Source: Xenopus tropicalis
Taxonomy: Eukaryota > Chordata > Amphibia > Anura > Pipidae
Reading direction: 5' to 3'
Assembly: GCF_000004195.4 (NCBI RefSeq)
Contig: NC_030678.2
Span: 57,381,378 to 57,445,377 of the forward strand
Length of the DNA: 64,000 nt
Below are positions 35,668 through 47,398 of this stretch, in pieces. Numbering within the stretch: position 1 is the first letter of the stretch; each line of letters opens with the position of its first letter. The notes under the pieces were generated by a model, which saw nothing but the letters and a program-made list of their open reading frames with translations, did no database searches and was not told where the DNA came from. Made by a program: the position numbers and the translations under genes.

Positions 35668-36676
35668 TGTATAACCCTTCTTCATCTCTTCTCTACTTCT
35701 TTCCCAGTAACCTTTTCCCCTCCTTTATCATCTGCATATGTTCTTTTTCCTTGTGCTTTTTAGGTCAGTAACACATGAGGAGATTAGTCGCCCTGGGATA
35801 ATCTCTGAATGTGTTCATACTGGCGGATACATAGGAAAACATATGTGACGCTTCAGCTTTCTGAAGTTGACGAAGTTTCATTGCCAGGAATCTTCAGGTG
35901 ACTTCAGAAAGCCAAATTGACACGTTTTCCTACTGGTGATTTACATTACCACCGGTAGGAAAGCATTCAGAAGAGATTAGTAGCCATCACGAGATGAGAT
36001 TAATCGTATGGGGACAACTAATCTCCTTGATTGTCACTGGCCTTAAACTTCTACATTTTATTTTTTCCCTTCTTTATCCCTTTTCAGCATTTTATTCTGG
36101 TATCCACCTTACCTTTATTCACCAGTTCTTCTTTCTCTGCTTTCAGTTTTATATTTTCATTTCTCTTTTTTTTCTTGTTTCAGCTAATTCTCTAATTTAG
36201 GCATAACCTTCACTGATGCCATTTTCTAACTTTCTACAACTTTTTTTTTCTCTCTCAAAGTGTCGCAGTTCAGCTATGTGGAGATTGAGTAGGCTAGTGG
36301 GAGGTTCAGAGTTCACTCTCCAGTCTATCCAGTTCCTGTGCAGCTGTACCGTGACTTACATAGTGAGAAAAGAGACGAGCAGTTAAGTTGTAGGAAGTTA
36401 GGAAATGCCAGCACTGCAGGTTATCTCTCTCTCCCATGCTGCTTTTTGCTCTCCCATCTTCTCAACTACTGTTCCTTTGTGCATTGAAACTTCTGCTTAT
36501 GTCCTCACTGACTTACCAGCTTTATTGTCTGCTTTTTCCTTTACCCCTTTATCTTACCCTACAGTATCCGTGTCTGACTGGTGTCTGGGACCCCCCACCC
36601 CAGTCACACACCTTCCCCCCAAGGTTACATTAGCTGATAAATTTCCCAGCAGCATCTCTGGGTTTATGCTCTTTAG
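35668..36676. other. non-coding with one MITE remnant
   Basis: 35765-36045 has 'GAGGAGATTAGTCGCC' and 'AACTAATCTCCTTGATTGTC', ends that recall the palindromic TAA MITE of 41400 and 49402. The rest is pyrimidine-rich anonymous sequence. Confidence 0.5.
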
Positions 36677-36753
36677 GGCTAAAGCAGCGGTTCTCAACCT
36701 GGAGGTCAAATAACCCTTTCACAGGGGTCGCCTAAAACCAATCGAAAAACACA

Positions 36754-38391
36754 TACAGTGGTGTGAAAAACTATTTGCCCCCTTCCTGATTTCTTATTCT
36801 TTTGCATGTTTGTCACACTTAAATGTTTCTGCTCATCAAAAACCGTTAACTGTTAGTCAAAGATAACATAATTGAACACAAAATGCAGTTTTTAAATGAA
36901 GGTTTACGTTATTAAGGGAGAAAAAAAACTCCAAATCTACATGGCCCTGTGTGAAAAAGTGATTGCCCCCCTTGTTAAAAAATAACTTAACTGTGGTTTA
37001 TCAATTTCAATTTTCAATTTCAATATCAATTTCTGTAGTCACCCCCAGGCCTGATTACTGCCACACCTGTTTCAATCAAGAAATCACTTAAATAGGAGCT
37101 ACCTGACACAGAGAAGTAGACCAAAAGCACCTCAAAAGCTAGACATCATGCCAAGATCCAAAGAAATTCAGGAACAAATGAGAACAAAAGTAATTGAGAT
37201 CTATCAGTCTGGTAAAGGTTATAAAGCCATTTCTAAAGCTTTGGGACTCCAGCGAACCACAGTGAGAGCCATTATCCACAAATGGCAAAAACATGGAACA
37301 GTGGTGAACCTTCCCAGGAGTGGCCGGCCGACCAAAATTACCCCAAGAGCGCAGAGACAACTCATCCGAGAGGCCACAAAAGACCCCAGGACAACATCTA
37401 AAGAACTGCAGGCCTCACTTGCCTCAATTAAGGTCCGTGTTCACGACTCCACCATAAGAAAGAGACTGGGCAAAAACGGCCTGCATGGCAGATTTCCAAG
37501 GCGCAAACCACTTTTAAGCAAAAAGAACATTATGGCTCGTCTCAATTTTGCTAAAAAAACATCTCAATGATTGCCAAGACTTTTGGGAAAATACCTTGTG
37601 GACCGACGAGAAAAAAGTTGAACTTTTTGGAAGGTGCGTGTCCTGTTACATCTGGCGTAAAAGTAACACAGCATTTCAGAAAAAGAACATCATACCAACA
37701 GTAAAATATGGTGGCGGTAGTGTGATGGTCTGGGGTTATTTTGCTGCTTCAGGACCTGGAAGGCTTGCTGTGATAGATGGAACCATGAATTCTACTGTCT
37801 ACCAAAAAATCCTGAAGGAGAATGTCCGGCCATCTGTTCGACAACTCAAGCTGAAGCGATCTTGGGTGCTGCAGCAGGACAATGACCCAAAACACACCAG
37901 CAAATCCACCTCTGAATGGCTGAAGAAAAACAAAATGAAGACTTTGGAGTGGCCTAGTCAAAGTCCTGACCTGAATCCTATTGAGATGTTGTGGCATGAC
38001 CTTAAAAAGGCGGTTCATGCTAGAAAACCCTCAAATAAAGCTGAATTACAACAATTCTGCAAAGATGAGTGGGCCAAAATTCCTCCAGAGCGCTGTAAAA
38101 GACTCGTTGCAAGTTATCGCAAACGCTTGATTGCAGTTATTGCTGCTAAGGGTGGCCCAACCAGTTATTAGGTTCAGGGGGCAATTACTTTTTCACACAG
38201 GGCCATGTAGGTTTGGATTTTTTTTCTCCCTAAATAATAAAAACCCTCATTTAAAAACTGCATTTTGTGTTTACTTGTGTTATCTTTGACTAATAGTTAA
38301 ATGTGTTTGATGATCAGAAACATTTTGTGTGACAAACATGCAAAAGAATAAGAAATCAGGAAGGGGGCAAATAGTTTTTCACACCACTGTA
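36754..38391 (+). mobile_element. Tc1/mariner transposon, Frog Prince-like, 1634 bp
   Basis: The element is 36756-38389, flanked by TA (36754-36755 and 38390-38391). The long terminal inverted repeats (about 215 bp) start CAGTGGTGTGAAAAACTATT and contain an inner direct repeat (GTGTGAAAAAGTGATTGCCC at 36950-36969, and inverted near 38177-38200). This is the IR/DR layout of Sleeping Beauty-class Tc1 elements. It lies inside the SPIN-like element. Confidence 0.95.
37148..38171 (+). pseudogene. Tc1-type transposase, broken by one frameshift
   Basis: Tc1 transposases cut and paste DNA at TA sites. Visible in order: two helix-turn-helix motifs (KGYKAISKALGLQRTTVRAI; TTSKELQASL...STIRKRLG) with a GRPTK hook between them, then the DDE catalytic domain: WTDEKK (Asp), QQDNDPKHTS (Asp) and SPDLNPIE (Glu). 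All three catalytic residues survive. A run of seven A at 37553-37559 shifts the frame, so the first frame stops at 37570 and the rest continues in another frame (37548-38171). Total length would be about 340 residues, the family norm. By memory it is very close to the Frog Prince/Rana Tc1 lineage. Confidence 0.93.
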
Positions 38392-38507
38392 TTTCCAATG
38401 GTCTTAGGAACCGGACACCGCTCCTCTATAGTTGGGGGTCACCATAATATGAGGAACTGTATTAAAGGGTCGTGGCATTAGGAAGGTTGAGAACCAGTGG
38501 GCTAAAG

Positions 38508-39094
38508 AGAAGAGTATCAACTAATGTATCAAAATAGAACAATTTATAGACTTGACTGCCCTCTCAGAGAGGCTCCAGGGAGACACGAGAAGGTGAAAAT
38601 GAAACTATAGATTTAAATTCGAAAAATGGTCAAAAATAAAAAGTAATTAAAAAAAAGTCAATTTTGCCAGTTTTCCACCGTTTGGGACCAGTTGGCTCAT
38701 CACTAGTTATTTCTATTGACCTATTCGAAATCTCAACTGAAAAAAGGGCTTTGAACAACCCCTAGTTAATAGCCCTTTTCAGTAAGCAACTTCCCTTTGG
38801 GCCTCTGGTGAGATAGAAGGAAAAGATCTGCTAGCTCTGGCTGCAAAGTCTGGCTAAAAGTAATGACTAAGGGTGTAATTCCTTGCATTTTGTCACACAA
38901 CTGTTTACTACTAATTTTCATGCAATAATCTTCTGACCAGCAAGTACACCCAAGGGTGCAGGCAATTACCATAGGATAACATAGGGCATTATTCAAAATA
39001 TTTAAAAGCCTGCTCACAAGCTCAGACAAAACGCACTGAATCACTTGTGTGCCATTGCCATAATATTTGACATACACTGATCAATATTGTCTTC
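38508..39094. other. non-coding, no feature recognised
   Basis: 38640-38710 may be a repeat end (ACCAGTTGGCTCATCACTAG). Nothing else. Confidence 0.35.
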
Positions 39095-39638
39095 TCACAC
39101 AAAAAAATGTAATCAGTGAACAGCCTCTTTAAAATCTTTAAAGGTTAATAGTAAGGCTGCAACATCCCCTTAATCACTTAATTTCCTTCTCCTCCTGTAA
39201 CCCACTCGGCCCCCTCCCTCAGGAATTTGCTTGGGTTGTTGGCTTGTGGGCATGCTCAGTAGTTCTCAGCTCAGATTACCAAACACGCCCTCCAGTCTAG
39301 CAGCCATTGATGAGATGGCACTGCTGGTTCCCATAGAAACGCAGCTCCTATTTTTTTCTCCTAGCTTCCTCTCCTGAGCACAGTTTAAACGTAATAGTGC
39401 TCAATCCAAGCAGAACTTTTTTTTATCAAAGTAAGTTCTGCCTGTGTGAGCCTGCATTCTTGATAAAATGTACACTAAATAGGGTTTTTTGTGCAGGTAT
39501 ACAGTTTGCAGATGTAACCAATGATGTGTCAGAGAGAAAATGGCCCCACCAAGGGGATATAGTATATGCAGTACACATGATGCCATTTGATTGGCATATA
39601 TACACTGTAGTAAAATGTAGGCTTTACATGTCCTTTAA
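39095..39638. mobile_element. TTAA MITE, family D, left end missing
   Basis: The body is shared with 57280-57892 (GTAATCAGTGAACAGCCTC, CTGTAACCCACTCGGCCCCC, GGTTCCCATAGAAACGCAGC). The right end TTTACATGTCCT is followed by TTAA (39635-39638). The left terminus is absent. Confidence 0.8.
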
Positions 39639-39688
39639 GGCTTGGGTCATACAGCAATCTAGGTTGCCCAGCATTCCCCTATCCCATG

Positions 39689-40018
39689 CTGTAAGACGGG
39701 GTCCCCAACCCTTCTTACTCATAAGCCACAGTGAAATGTAAAAAAGTTAAAAGACTTAAAGAGCAACACAAGCATCATATAAGTTCATGGAGGTGCCAAA
39801 TAAGGGCTAAGATTGGCTATTAGGAGCCTCTATGCACACTATCAGCTTACAGGGGGCTTTATTTGGTAGTAAATCTTGTTTTTATTGAACTAAAACTTGC
39901 CCCCAAGTCAGGAATTCAAAAATAACTACCTGGTTTGGGGACACTGAGAGCAACATCCAAGGGGTTGGGGAGCAACATGTTGCCCCCGAGCCACTTGTTG
40001 GGGATCACTGGTGTAAGA
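39689..40018. mobile_element. hAT-type MITE, family A
   Basis: The element is 39697-40010 with ends CGGGGTCCCCAACC / TTGGGGATCACTG. The flanks CTGTAAGA and GTGTAAGA are an 8-bp duplication with one change. Confidence 0.85.
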
Positions 40019-40480
40019 GGTCACGGGGCCAATAGGATTGGCAGCTCCCTCTAAATCATTTTAAGGTTAGCAGTAGGCTCTAAGCAATTGACTGTAGAGC
40101 AAAATATCATGAAGTTTTTAATTGTCCTCTGTTTTACATGTGACATAAACAAACTGCTTGCAACAATCTGATTATAACCAAATAAATACACTCTTGCTTG
40201 TTGCACCCACTGCTTTGTGGCCATTTTTGTGCTGCTGTCTGCATTTATATCTACATTAGTCCTTTTGGTTAACCATAATGTATGACATGCAAGAGTGGGC
40301 ATGCAAACAATAGCAGCTTCTCCAGTTGTCTTCTCCAATTTGGGCCCTACTGATGGCCAAATAAATAAAACTTAATCCTAAAACTTAATCCTAGACAGCA
40401 TTATGCAAACTGGCCTTTTTAAACTGTTTTTCAGCTCTAATAAATTCCAAAGAGCAAAGGCCACATGTATAAGGCCTCCA
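40019..40480. other. non-coding, no feature recognised
   Basis: Anonymous sequence between two family A copies. Confidence 0.5.
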
Positions 40481-40788
40481 CAGTGATCCCCAACCAGTGG
40501 CTCAGGGGCAACATGTTGCTCCCCAACCCCTTGGGTGTTGCTCTCAGTGCCCCCAAACCAGGTAGTTATTTTTGAATTCCTGACTTGGGGGCAAGTTTTG
40601 GTTGAATAAAAACAAGATTTCCTACCAAATAAAGCCCCCTGTAAGCTGATAGTGTGCATAGAGGCTGCCTAATAGCCAATCACAGCCCTTATTTGGCACC
40701 TCCACAAACTTTTATGGTGCTTGTGTTGCTCTCCAAGTCTTTTTACATTTGACTGTGGCTCACGAGTAAAAAAGGTTGGGGACTCCTG
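40481..40788. mobile_element. hAT-type MITE, family A, inverted orientation
   Basis: The ends CAGTGATCCCCAACCAG and GGTTGGGGACTCCTG are the family A ends in the opposite direction to the copies at 39697 and 42431. No target duplication is visible. Confidence 0.8.
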
Positions 40789-40850
40789 CCCTATACTCTC
40801 AGATGACAAAAGATAGTAAAATGGATTGTACTGAAATTCATGTAAGACTC

Positions 40851-41139
40851 ACCACAGTCAGGCCTGGATTTGTGGAAAGGCCACAAAGGCCCGGGCCTAG
40901 GGCGGCAAAAATTGGGGGGCGGCATGCCGCCCCAAAATATTAAAGTTTTTCGCGCATAAGGAGCAATGGGGACCTCTCCCCCACTGCTCCGTATGTGATT
41001 GAAAAGGCCTGCGCATGCGCGATCGCGAGTTCGCACATGCGCGGGGGGAGGTTTGCCGTTCGCGCATGCGCAGGGGGGGCACGACAGAGAGGGGACGGCC
41101 TCGGGGCGCCCGGCAAACAAATCCGGCCCTGACCACAGT
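40851..41139. mobile_element. hAT-type MITE, family E, CpG-rich
   Basis: The element is 40859-41131 (273 bp) with ends CAGGCCTGGATTTG / CAAATCCGGCCCTG and a perfect 8-bp duplication ACCACAGT (40851-40858 and 41132-41139). The middle is very GC- and CpG-rich (GCGCATGCGCGATCGCG) and contains an inverted GGCGGCATGCCGCC. Confidence 0.9.
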
Positions 41140-41396
41140 GTCACCAAATGGTGAAAATTGTGTGTAACAAATCGCATCCCCACTGTCGAATTACAGTCAG
41201 CATCAGGAGCTTAACATTGTGTGTTCAGTGGATGCACAACTGCACATAAACCTAACATTACCATGTGCACTGCCAAACACTGGCTGAAGTGCAGTAAAGT
41301 TTTCTGCCTTCATTGAAATTAATTTGTTTGGTGTGGTGAATCAGCTGCTGGAATGGAGGGAGAGGGGTGATATCACTCACACTCTCATCGCAGAAG

Positions 41397-41614
41397 TAAG
41401 GGCTGTGACACACGGGGAGATTAGTCACGCTACGACAAATGTCTGTTGCCCGGGCGACTTGTCTCCCCGCAATGCCATCCCACTGGCTATAATGTAAATC
41501 GGCGGTGGGGTGGCATACGCGGTGCCGTGATTTGCTGAAGTCGCTGAAGTTTCCTCTCAAGGCAACTTCAGCAAATCGCGGCGTGACTAATCTCCCCATG
41601 TGTCACAGCCCTAA
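41397..41614. mobile_element. palindromic TAA MITE, family F (PIF/Harbinger-like)
   Basis: The element is 41400-41611 with ends GGGCTGTGACACACGGGGAG / CTCCCCATGTGTCACAGCCC and TAA on both sides. An internal foldback (GAAGTTTCCTC...GGCAACTTC; GCGATTTGC-type) is present. A 3-bp TAA/TTA target is typical of PIF/Harbinger MITEs. Confidence 0.85.
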
Positions 41615-42057
41615 AGAGTGACTGAATTTTAATAGAGCACAGGTCGCATGGCTGGAGACACCTGGGAAACTAAGAATATGTCTAGAATCATGTTGAATAT
41701 CAAAATTAAACCTAAAAAAAAAAAAAAAATCTGTTTGTTCCTTTAAAAATGTAATTTAGTGCACTATTCAGCTTTTTAACTGATGTGTTTTGAAAAAAAC
41801 ACATTTTCTCATGACGCTATTCCTTTAATGCTACAGCATACCGTTACATTTCTAACAAATCCATGCCTTCCACTTTGTGGCAACTTTTTAGGGAAAGCTC
41901 TTTCCTGTTTTATCACATTGATGTCCCTATGCACAAACCAAGTTCCATACAGAGGAGGCTGACCTCAACCCAACTCCAAACCTGTGGGATGATTTGAACT
42001 GCCAAATGTCTCATCTAGAACTTTACTAATGGTCTTGTTGCTAAATGGAAGCAAATC
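41615..42057. other. non-coding; possible Tc1 fragment 41925-42055
   Basis: 'AACTCCAAACCTGTGGGATG', 'TGGTCTTGTTGCTAAATGGAAGCAAATCCC' (each part short) recalls the 3' coding parts of other transposons. I cannot place it firmly. A poly-A run is at 41714-41730. Confidence 0.3.
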
Positions 42058-42240
42058 CCACCAATATTATTATTAACATTTTATTATATAAAGCGCCAAC
42101 ATATTCCGCAGCGCTGTACAATAAGTGGGTTTCATACATTGGACATACAGAGTAACATATAAAGCAATCAATAACCGATACAAGAGGTGAAGAGAGCTCT
42201 GCCCAAAAGAGCTTACAATCTACAAGGAGAAAGGGTTGAG
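42058..42240 (-). mobile_element. L2-type LINE/SINE 3' tail
   Basis: The reverse complement reads TGTAAGCTCTTTTGGGCAGA..., then GTTATTGATTGCTTTATATG and CGCTGCGGAATATGTTGGCG, ending in a TAATAATAAT tail. It is the same family as 5305-5425 and a well-known 3' end class in frogs and fishes. Confidence 0.75.
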
Positions 42241-42422
42241 ACACAAGGTGTGGATTAGTTCTAATATCTAGTGAGACCCCTTCCCATAAGAGTAGAGGCT
42301 GATACAGCAGAAAAGGGAGCCTGCTTCACATGGGTAATTCTGCCCATATAGTGTGTGAGGTAACACTCAGCTACTAGTGATGAGCCTTTATGCCAGAGGC
42401 ACATACAGCAATTTCTTTGATG

Positions 42423-42747
42423 GTTTAGAGCAGGGATCCCCAACCTTTCTTACTCGTGAGCCACAGTCAAATGTAAAAAGACTTGGAGAGCAACACAAGC
42501 ATCATAAAAGTTCATGGAGGTGCCAAATAAGAGCTGTGATTGGCTATTAGGCAGCCTCTATGCACCCTATCAGCTTACAGGGTAGCTTTATTTGGTAGTA
42601 AATCTTATTTTTATTCAACCAAAACTTGCCCCCAAGTCAGGAATTCAAAAATAACTTCCTGGTTTGGGGGCATTGAGAGCAACATCCAAGGGGTTGGTGA
42701 GCAACATGTTGCTCACGAGCTACTGGTTGGGGATCACTGGTTTAGAG
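42423..42747. mobile_element. hAT-type MITE, family A, intact
   Basis: The element is 42431-42739 (309 bp) with ends CAGGGATCCCCAACC / GGTTGGGGATCACTG, a perfect 15-bp inverted repeat apart from one base, and a perfect 8-bp duplication GTTTAGAG. Confidence 0.95.
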
Positions 42748-45192
42748 AAACGCAGGGAGAGAAAAGACTGATCTGCTACTGTCTGCCCTGTCTTGTGACC
42801 ACACTACCAGACACGGCATAAGCCACTCAGCTCACAAACAGTATGGAATTTGGAGTAAAAATGTATAGTTTATTGTTACTGTTTGCATGCTGATAGGCTG
42901 ATGCCATGCCAATGCTGTGCACAAAATAGGGCTGACAGGAGCAGACTGGTCTTTCTCCACTGGCATATCTACCGCTGTTTGCCCCATTGGCCTTAAAATA
43001 AAATGTTAGACAATGCCGTTTTATTCCTTAATTGTGAAAATAATGTTGACCACACAGCAACTAGTTTGCATCTTTACAAACCATAAAACCACAATTTACA
43101 GGGTTACTAAGAAACAAAATGTAGATTCATTTATTGTACTAAAAAAGAGATTGCAAAATAATCAGATGGATTTTGCTGAGCATCCTCCCTTCTAATCTCC
43201 AGCATTGTTCTTTATAAATGCACCAAACATTGCTTTAGTCACATGCTGAGTAAGTTAAAAGCTATTTTTCTATGTTTGTTTACGTCAGTTGCTGCAGATG
43301 CTAATTATACCTGCAGATCATATGAGGTCTTGTCTGAGCCTGAATGAGCAACATGTGTCAAACATTTCCAACACTTATTAGGTCTGACATGTAAGGTTAA
43401 ATGGCATGTAAGATAGCTGTTAGGTGGCAGTTTCTCTAATTAGTTGTAGTATCCAGGGGTAGCATCACTGGGCAGCCAGACACCCTAGATTAGCAAGTTC
43501 CTCTAGCTAAAGGCAGGCAACTGGGGAAGCATTGTTGGCATGAAAGGTCTCAGAAACACTGGCAAAAGCAATCAGCTGGATGAATAAGTATTTATTCCAT
43601 TGGAACTTTTGACTGCTTACCAACAGAACAATCTCTTTCATTAATTAATAGGGGTGTCCAAACAAACTGAAACAGACAATGTTGGCTGAACTCTAAATGA
43701 AAAATGGGGCACATATTGGAGCTTGTTTTCAAAGGGGACATTAACAAAAGTGTTAACGCAAGTTTGCCATTAAATTAGATTTCAATATTTGTTTCAGTGC
43801 TAAATATCAACATCCCCTATGATCTTGAAAAAAGGCTTGCCCTGCTTAGTCGGCAGGCATTTGAAAACGTTTGGACATAATGAATATAAAAAGCCACCAA
43901 GACACCACTACAACTGTAGGAATAACCAGACATGTTACTAATGATTGCAGAATATTTTACATCCTGTTAACCTTTTTCAATTTGTATGCGCAACATTGTA
44001 TATTAATATATGGATGTATTTCCTACATATTCAAGCAGTAGTAGTCTGGAGCGTACTATTCTTTCTGCATCCTCTGTTGCAGCATAGTAGCTTAAAAGGT
44101 TGCTGGGTAATTAAAAATTTCCTGTGATAATGCAAAACTAATTAGCAACAGTTGTTTTGTGCTCTTACACTTAATAAGCTTTATTGCAATTTTTCAAACC
44201 TTTCAGCCACCAAACTGAACCTCTACAAACAGGATCGACACATTTAAAAAATGAAAAGCTTTTATTTTTCCCACCACATTCAGGAAATTCAAAGAGAGAG
44301 TAGTTCCTGCAGGGACTTCCTTCTTTTAGAGGTAGGAATCCCATTCATTAATATAAATAGCCTCAAATTATTTGGATTTCTAAGTTACTGCAAACTGAGC
44401 AAGAGGCTTATTTTATGATTTCCTCTCACTAGTAAGAAGGTGTGAGTCCTTTAACTTCTAGAAAAGCACACAGAAGTTTATTAGATTATTTGTATACATT
44501 TCTCCTTTACCATAGTCCCCAAACTTCAGGAGGATGTTCAGTTGTAGTGGTTGAAAAATAAGCACCCAAACTGATACATTTGCTACCAAGTGTGGCTCTC
44601 TCTGATGTAGCTAAGGAGACAGAGCTGGCAGACACACTTTTTGGCAAGCAGTAGTAACACCACGGCTACTGGAGCCCCAAGGGGACTCATTTCGGCAGGC
44701 TGCAGTGTGAGTAAAGTAACCAGTCTGGCCCCTGCCTGACAGTTTAGCTGAGAATCCCTGTGTACCTCAAGCATCCAGGATCCACCTCGAGTACAGTTAA
44801 ATGTATATGAAGCTCATTAAAATGCTAAAATATAAAACAACTCATTTAATAACAAGCATTAAAAAAAATGTGGAATTTACTTTGGCACCTCCCACACCTG
44901 CTCCCTTGCCAAGCTGATACTACCATCTAAGGAATGCGCTTTTCTGCACTAAATATAGCCAGTTTTTTTAAAGTAATGCATATTCTATATCTTCTGAGAA
45001 ATTATTCAGTTACCGTGCTAAGCTTTATCTCATTCGCTCTAATTAATTCTGTCAAGGCATCCTGCCATTGGGTTTCAAGACATCCGCTCACTCCAACCTT
45101 TATAGATTACATTTTTGGCTAACTATACTGCATTTTTTTTATTTTGCACAGCCTATCTTTTTACCCAGTTTTATTTTTACACTGAACTGTTC
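42748..45192. other. non-coding, mostly unique; possible conserved element 43250-43350
   Basis: No gene, RNA or repeat recognised over 2.4 kb. 43280-43330 has a homeobox-like stretch (TGCAGATGCTAATTATACCT). This is the longest repeat-poor stretch downstream of bcor. Confidence 0.4.
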
Positions 45193-45516
45193 CTTTAAGA
45201 CAGGGATCCCCAACTTTTCTTACTCGTGAGCCACAGTCAAATGTAAAAAGACTTGGGGAGCAACACAAGCATCATAAAAGTTCATGGAGGTGCCAAATAA
45301 GGGCTAAGATTGGCTATTAGGCAGCCTCTATGCACCCTATCAGCTTACAGGAGGCTTTATTTGGTAGTAAATCTTGTTTTTATTCAACCAAAACTTGCCC
45401 CCAAGTCAGGAATTCAAAAATAACTACCAGGTTTGGGGGCACTGAGAGCAACATCCAAGGGGTTGGTGAGCAACATGTTGCCCCTGAGCCACTGGTTGGG
45501 GATCACTGCTTTAAGA
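45193..45516. mobile_element. hAT-type MITE, family A, intact
   Basis: The element is 45201-45508 (308 bp) with the same ends as the copy at 42431 and a perfect 8-bp duplication CTTTAAGA. Confidence 0.95.
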
Positions 45517-45626
45517 GATGGCAACCCTACACTGTGACCACTATGACAGAAAGAGTGACAGGTCTGCTGGTTTGTATGAGAGAGGAATAAATAAAAAGAG
45601 GCAAATCAATTTTATTCACACACTAC

Positions 45627-45956
45627 GGGGCAGATTCATGAAATCACAAGTTCGAATCCCGAATGGGATAAATTTGGATTGGATACGAAAATTTGTGAAG
45701 ATCACAAATATCACAAAAATGCTTACGAAAAAAATTGTATTAGTCACGAAAATATCGTATTGACGATCGGAAAGGCACAAAATTTCCGTACCAAATGATT
45801 GTAAACAGCGGAAAAACCTTTCAGATTTTTTGCTCAAGCTTACGAAAAAGTCGCAAGTATAAGAAAAAGTTGTGCGGGTGCCGAAAAAGTCGCACAAGCG
45901 ACGAAAAATTGGGTGAAAATACGCTCGGAGCATTTGTGTCTCAGTAAGTCTGCCCC
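45627..45956. mobile_element. MITE, family G ('GGGGCAGA' ends)
   Basis: The ends are GGGGCAGATT and AAGTCTGCCCC, inverted with small differences, around an AT-rich, ACGAAAA-repeating core (TACGAAAAAGTCGCAAGTAT). Flanks TAC/TAA leave the target size unclear. Confidence 0.65.
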
Positions 45957-45959
45957 TAA

Positions 45960-47062
45960 ATATTGCACCATGTTTTCAGGAATACATACGCACCACATTT
46001 TTTGTATTTTTTGTTCCTCAAAACATAATAAAAACACAAAAGAACTCGACAAGCCTGACAGTGGTAAGCAAACAACAGTACATGGCTATTGCTGAGCAGT
46101 AAATCTTTTTTTTCAAGAGCATCCTTGCTTGAAGCAAAAGAACATGTAAGAAGAAAGACACGAGGAAAGGAAAAGGCTGGGAGATGGTTAAATATATATA
46201 TTTTAAATAAGCTGTGAAAACCCTAAGGCTAATGGCACACATAGTATGTCTCTGCTGGCAGACAAAAATGTCCAGCACCCCCCATGACTTCTGCCATTTA
46301 CACGAATGGAAACCACAGGCTCCTGTCATTTTCAAGTTTTATTGAAAACCAATGGTGAGGTTCTAGGTGGGTTCTTTCAACATCATGCACAATATGCACT
46401 GTATAATCATGTCATACATGGCATACATGTCACTATCACACCAAACACTGGAAATTATGTCAACGAGACATGGAATCATTTGGTGCAATTGTGTTTATTT
46501 TGATGCATTGCCCGCAATGTTGTGAGGGACGATGCCAACTTGCAACCACAAGAACGTTGGAATTCTGGGGAAAAAATGCTGCATTATAGAAAAATATGGC
46601 ACTAGAAATTACCCTTTGCCACTGCACTCGCAAGTGTAAATGACGCCCATCTTTTTTTTCAGGGCCTGTCCTAGTTTTTGTGTATTTCCCCTTGTGACAA
46701 GTAGCTAAGTAACTAAATGCATCTGGTGCCTCTTCTAGCACCAGATGCACAATCTTGCGATGGCCCCATGGTCCGGGCCCCCCTGTTCCGTGGGTCCTCC
46801 CCACAACTTCAGGGTCTGCCTCCTCTATAGTTATGTCACCAAATTATAGTGTTTGTGCAAGGGTTTTCCGAGAATTTGCTCCATACACTCAAAAACGCTC
46901 CTACCTGTGCCTGCTTGACTTGGCTTGTCAGCTTACAGGAGAGCTCTGACTGAGAGCCATAAAGAGGTGTCTTTGTGCCTGTACACACAGTTGCCTGTGC
47001 AGAGGTCTGTAATATTGCCGCAACTGATGTGTAAATAGCAGGAGGGTGACTGGCAGCTGATC
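45960..47062. other. non-coding with undefined repeats
   Basis: 46205-46330 (CTAAGGCTAATGGCACACAT...) looks like the start of a frog MITE whose other end I cannot find. The rest is anonymous. Confidence 0.35.
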
Positions 47063-47398
47063 TAAAGCTGGGCATACACAAGCCGATACTATCGTACGAA
47101 ACCTTGTTTCATACGATATTCGGTGCGTGTATGGCATGTCAGCGAGTCGACCGATCGCAAGGAAGCTGATATCGGACGACTTGCTGATCGGCCAGGTTAG
47201 AAAATTTTGATCGGGCGCCATAGAAGGCGCCTGACCAAAATCTGCTGTCAGGGCTGAATCGGCAGATAAGGAGGTAGAAACAATAGGATTTCTACCTCCT
47301 TATCTGCTGTTTCAGCCCTGACTGTGTGTGGCGGATCTGACGATGTTTCGTGCGACCATCGTTAGATCGTTAGATCGCCACGTGTATGGCCAGCTTAA
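47063..47398. mobile_element. TAA MITE, family H ('GTGTATGGCCAGCT' ends)
   Basis: The element is 47066-47395 with ends AGCTGGGCATACAC / GTGTATGGCCAGCT and TAA on both sides. A central perfect hairpin (CAGATAAGGAGGTAGAAA...TTTCTACCTCCTTATCTG) is centred near 47286. Confidence 0.85.

Larger units (their letters stand above)
36677..38507. mobile_element. SPIN-like non-autonomous hAT element, split by a Tc1 insertion
   Basis: The ends are CAGCGGTTCTCAACCT (36685) and AGGTTGAGAACCAGTG (to 38499), flanked by a perfect 8-bp duplication GGCTAAAG (36677-36684 and 38500-38507). Without the Tc1 insert it is only about 180 bp. Internal words such as CCCTTTCACAGGGGTCGCCT and 'CAATGGTCTTAGG' match my recollection of SPIN, a hAT transposon known to have moved horizontally among tetrapods including Xenopus. 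The family name is from memory. Confidence 0.8.

Noticed and set aside
40897..41183. Arg-rich open frames
   Set aside because: They are CpG-rich hAT MITE sequence (family E) with a target duplication, not a gene.
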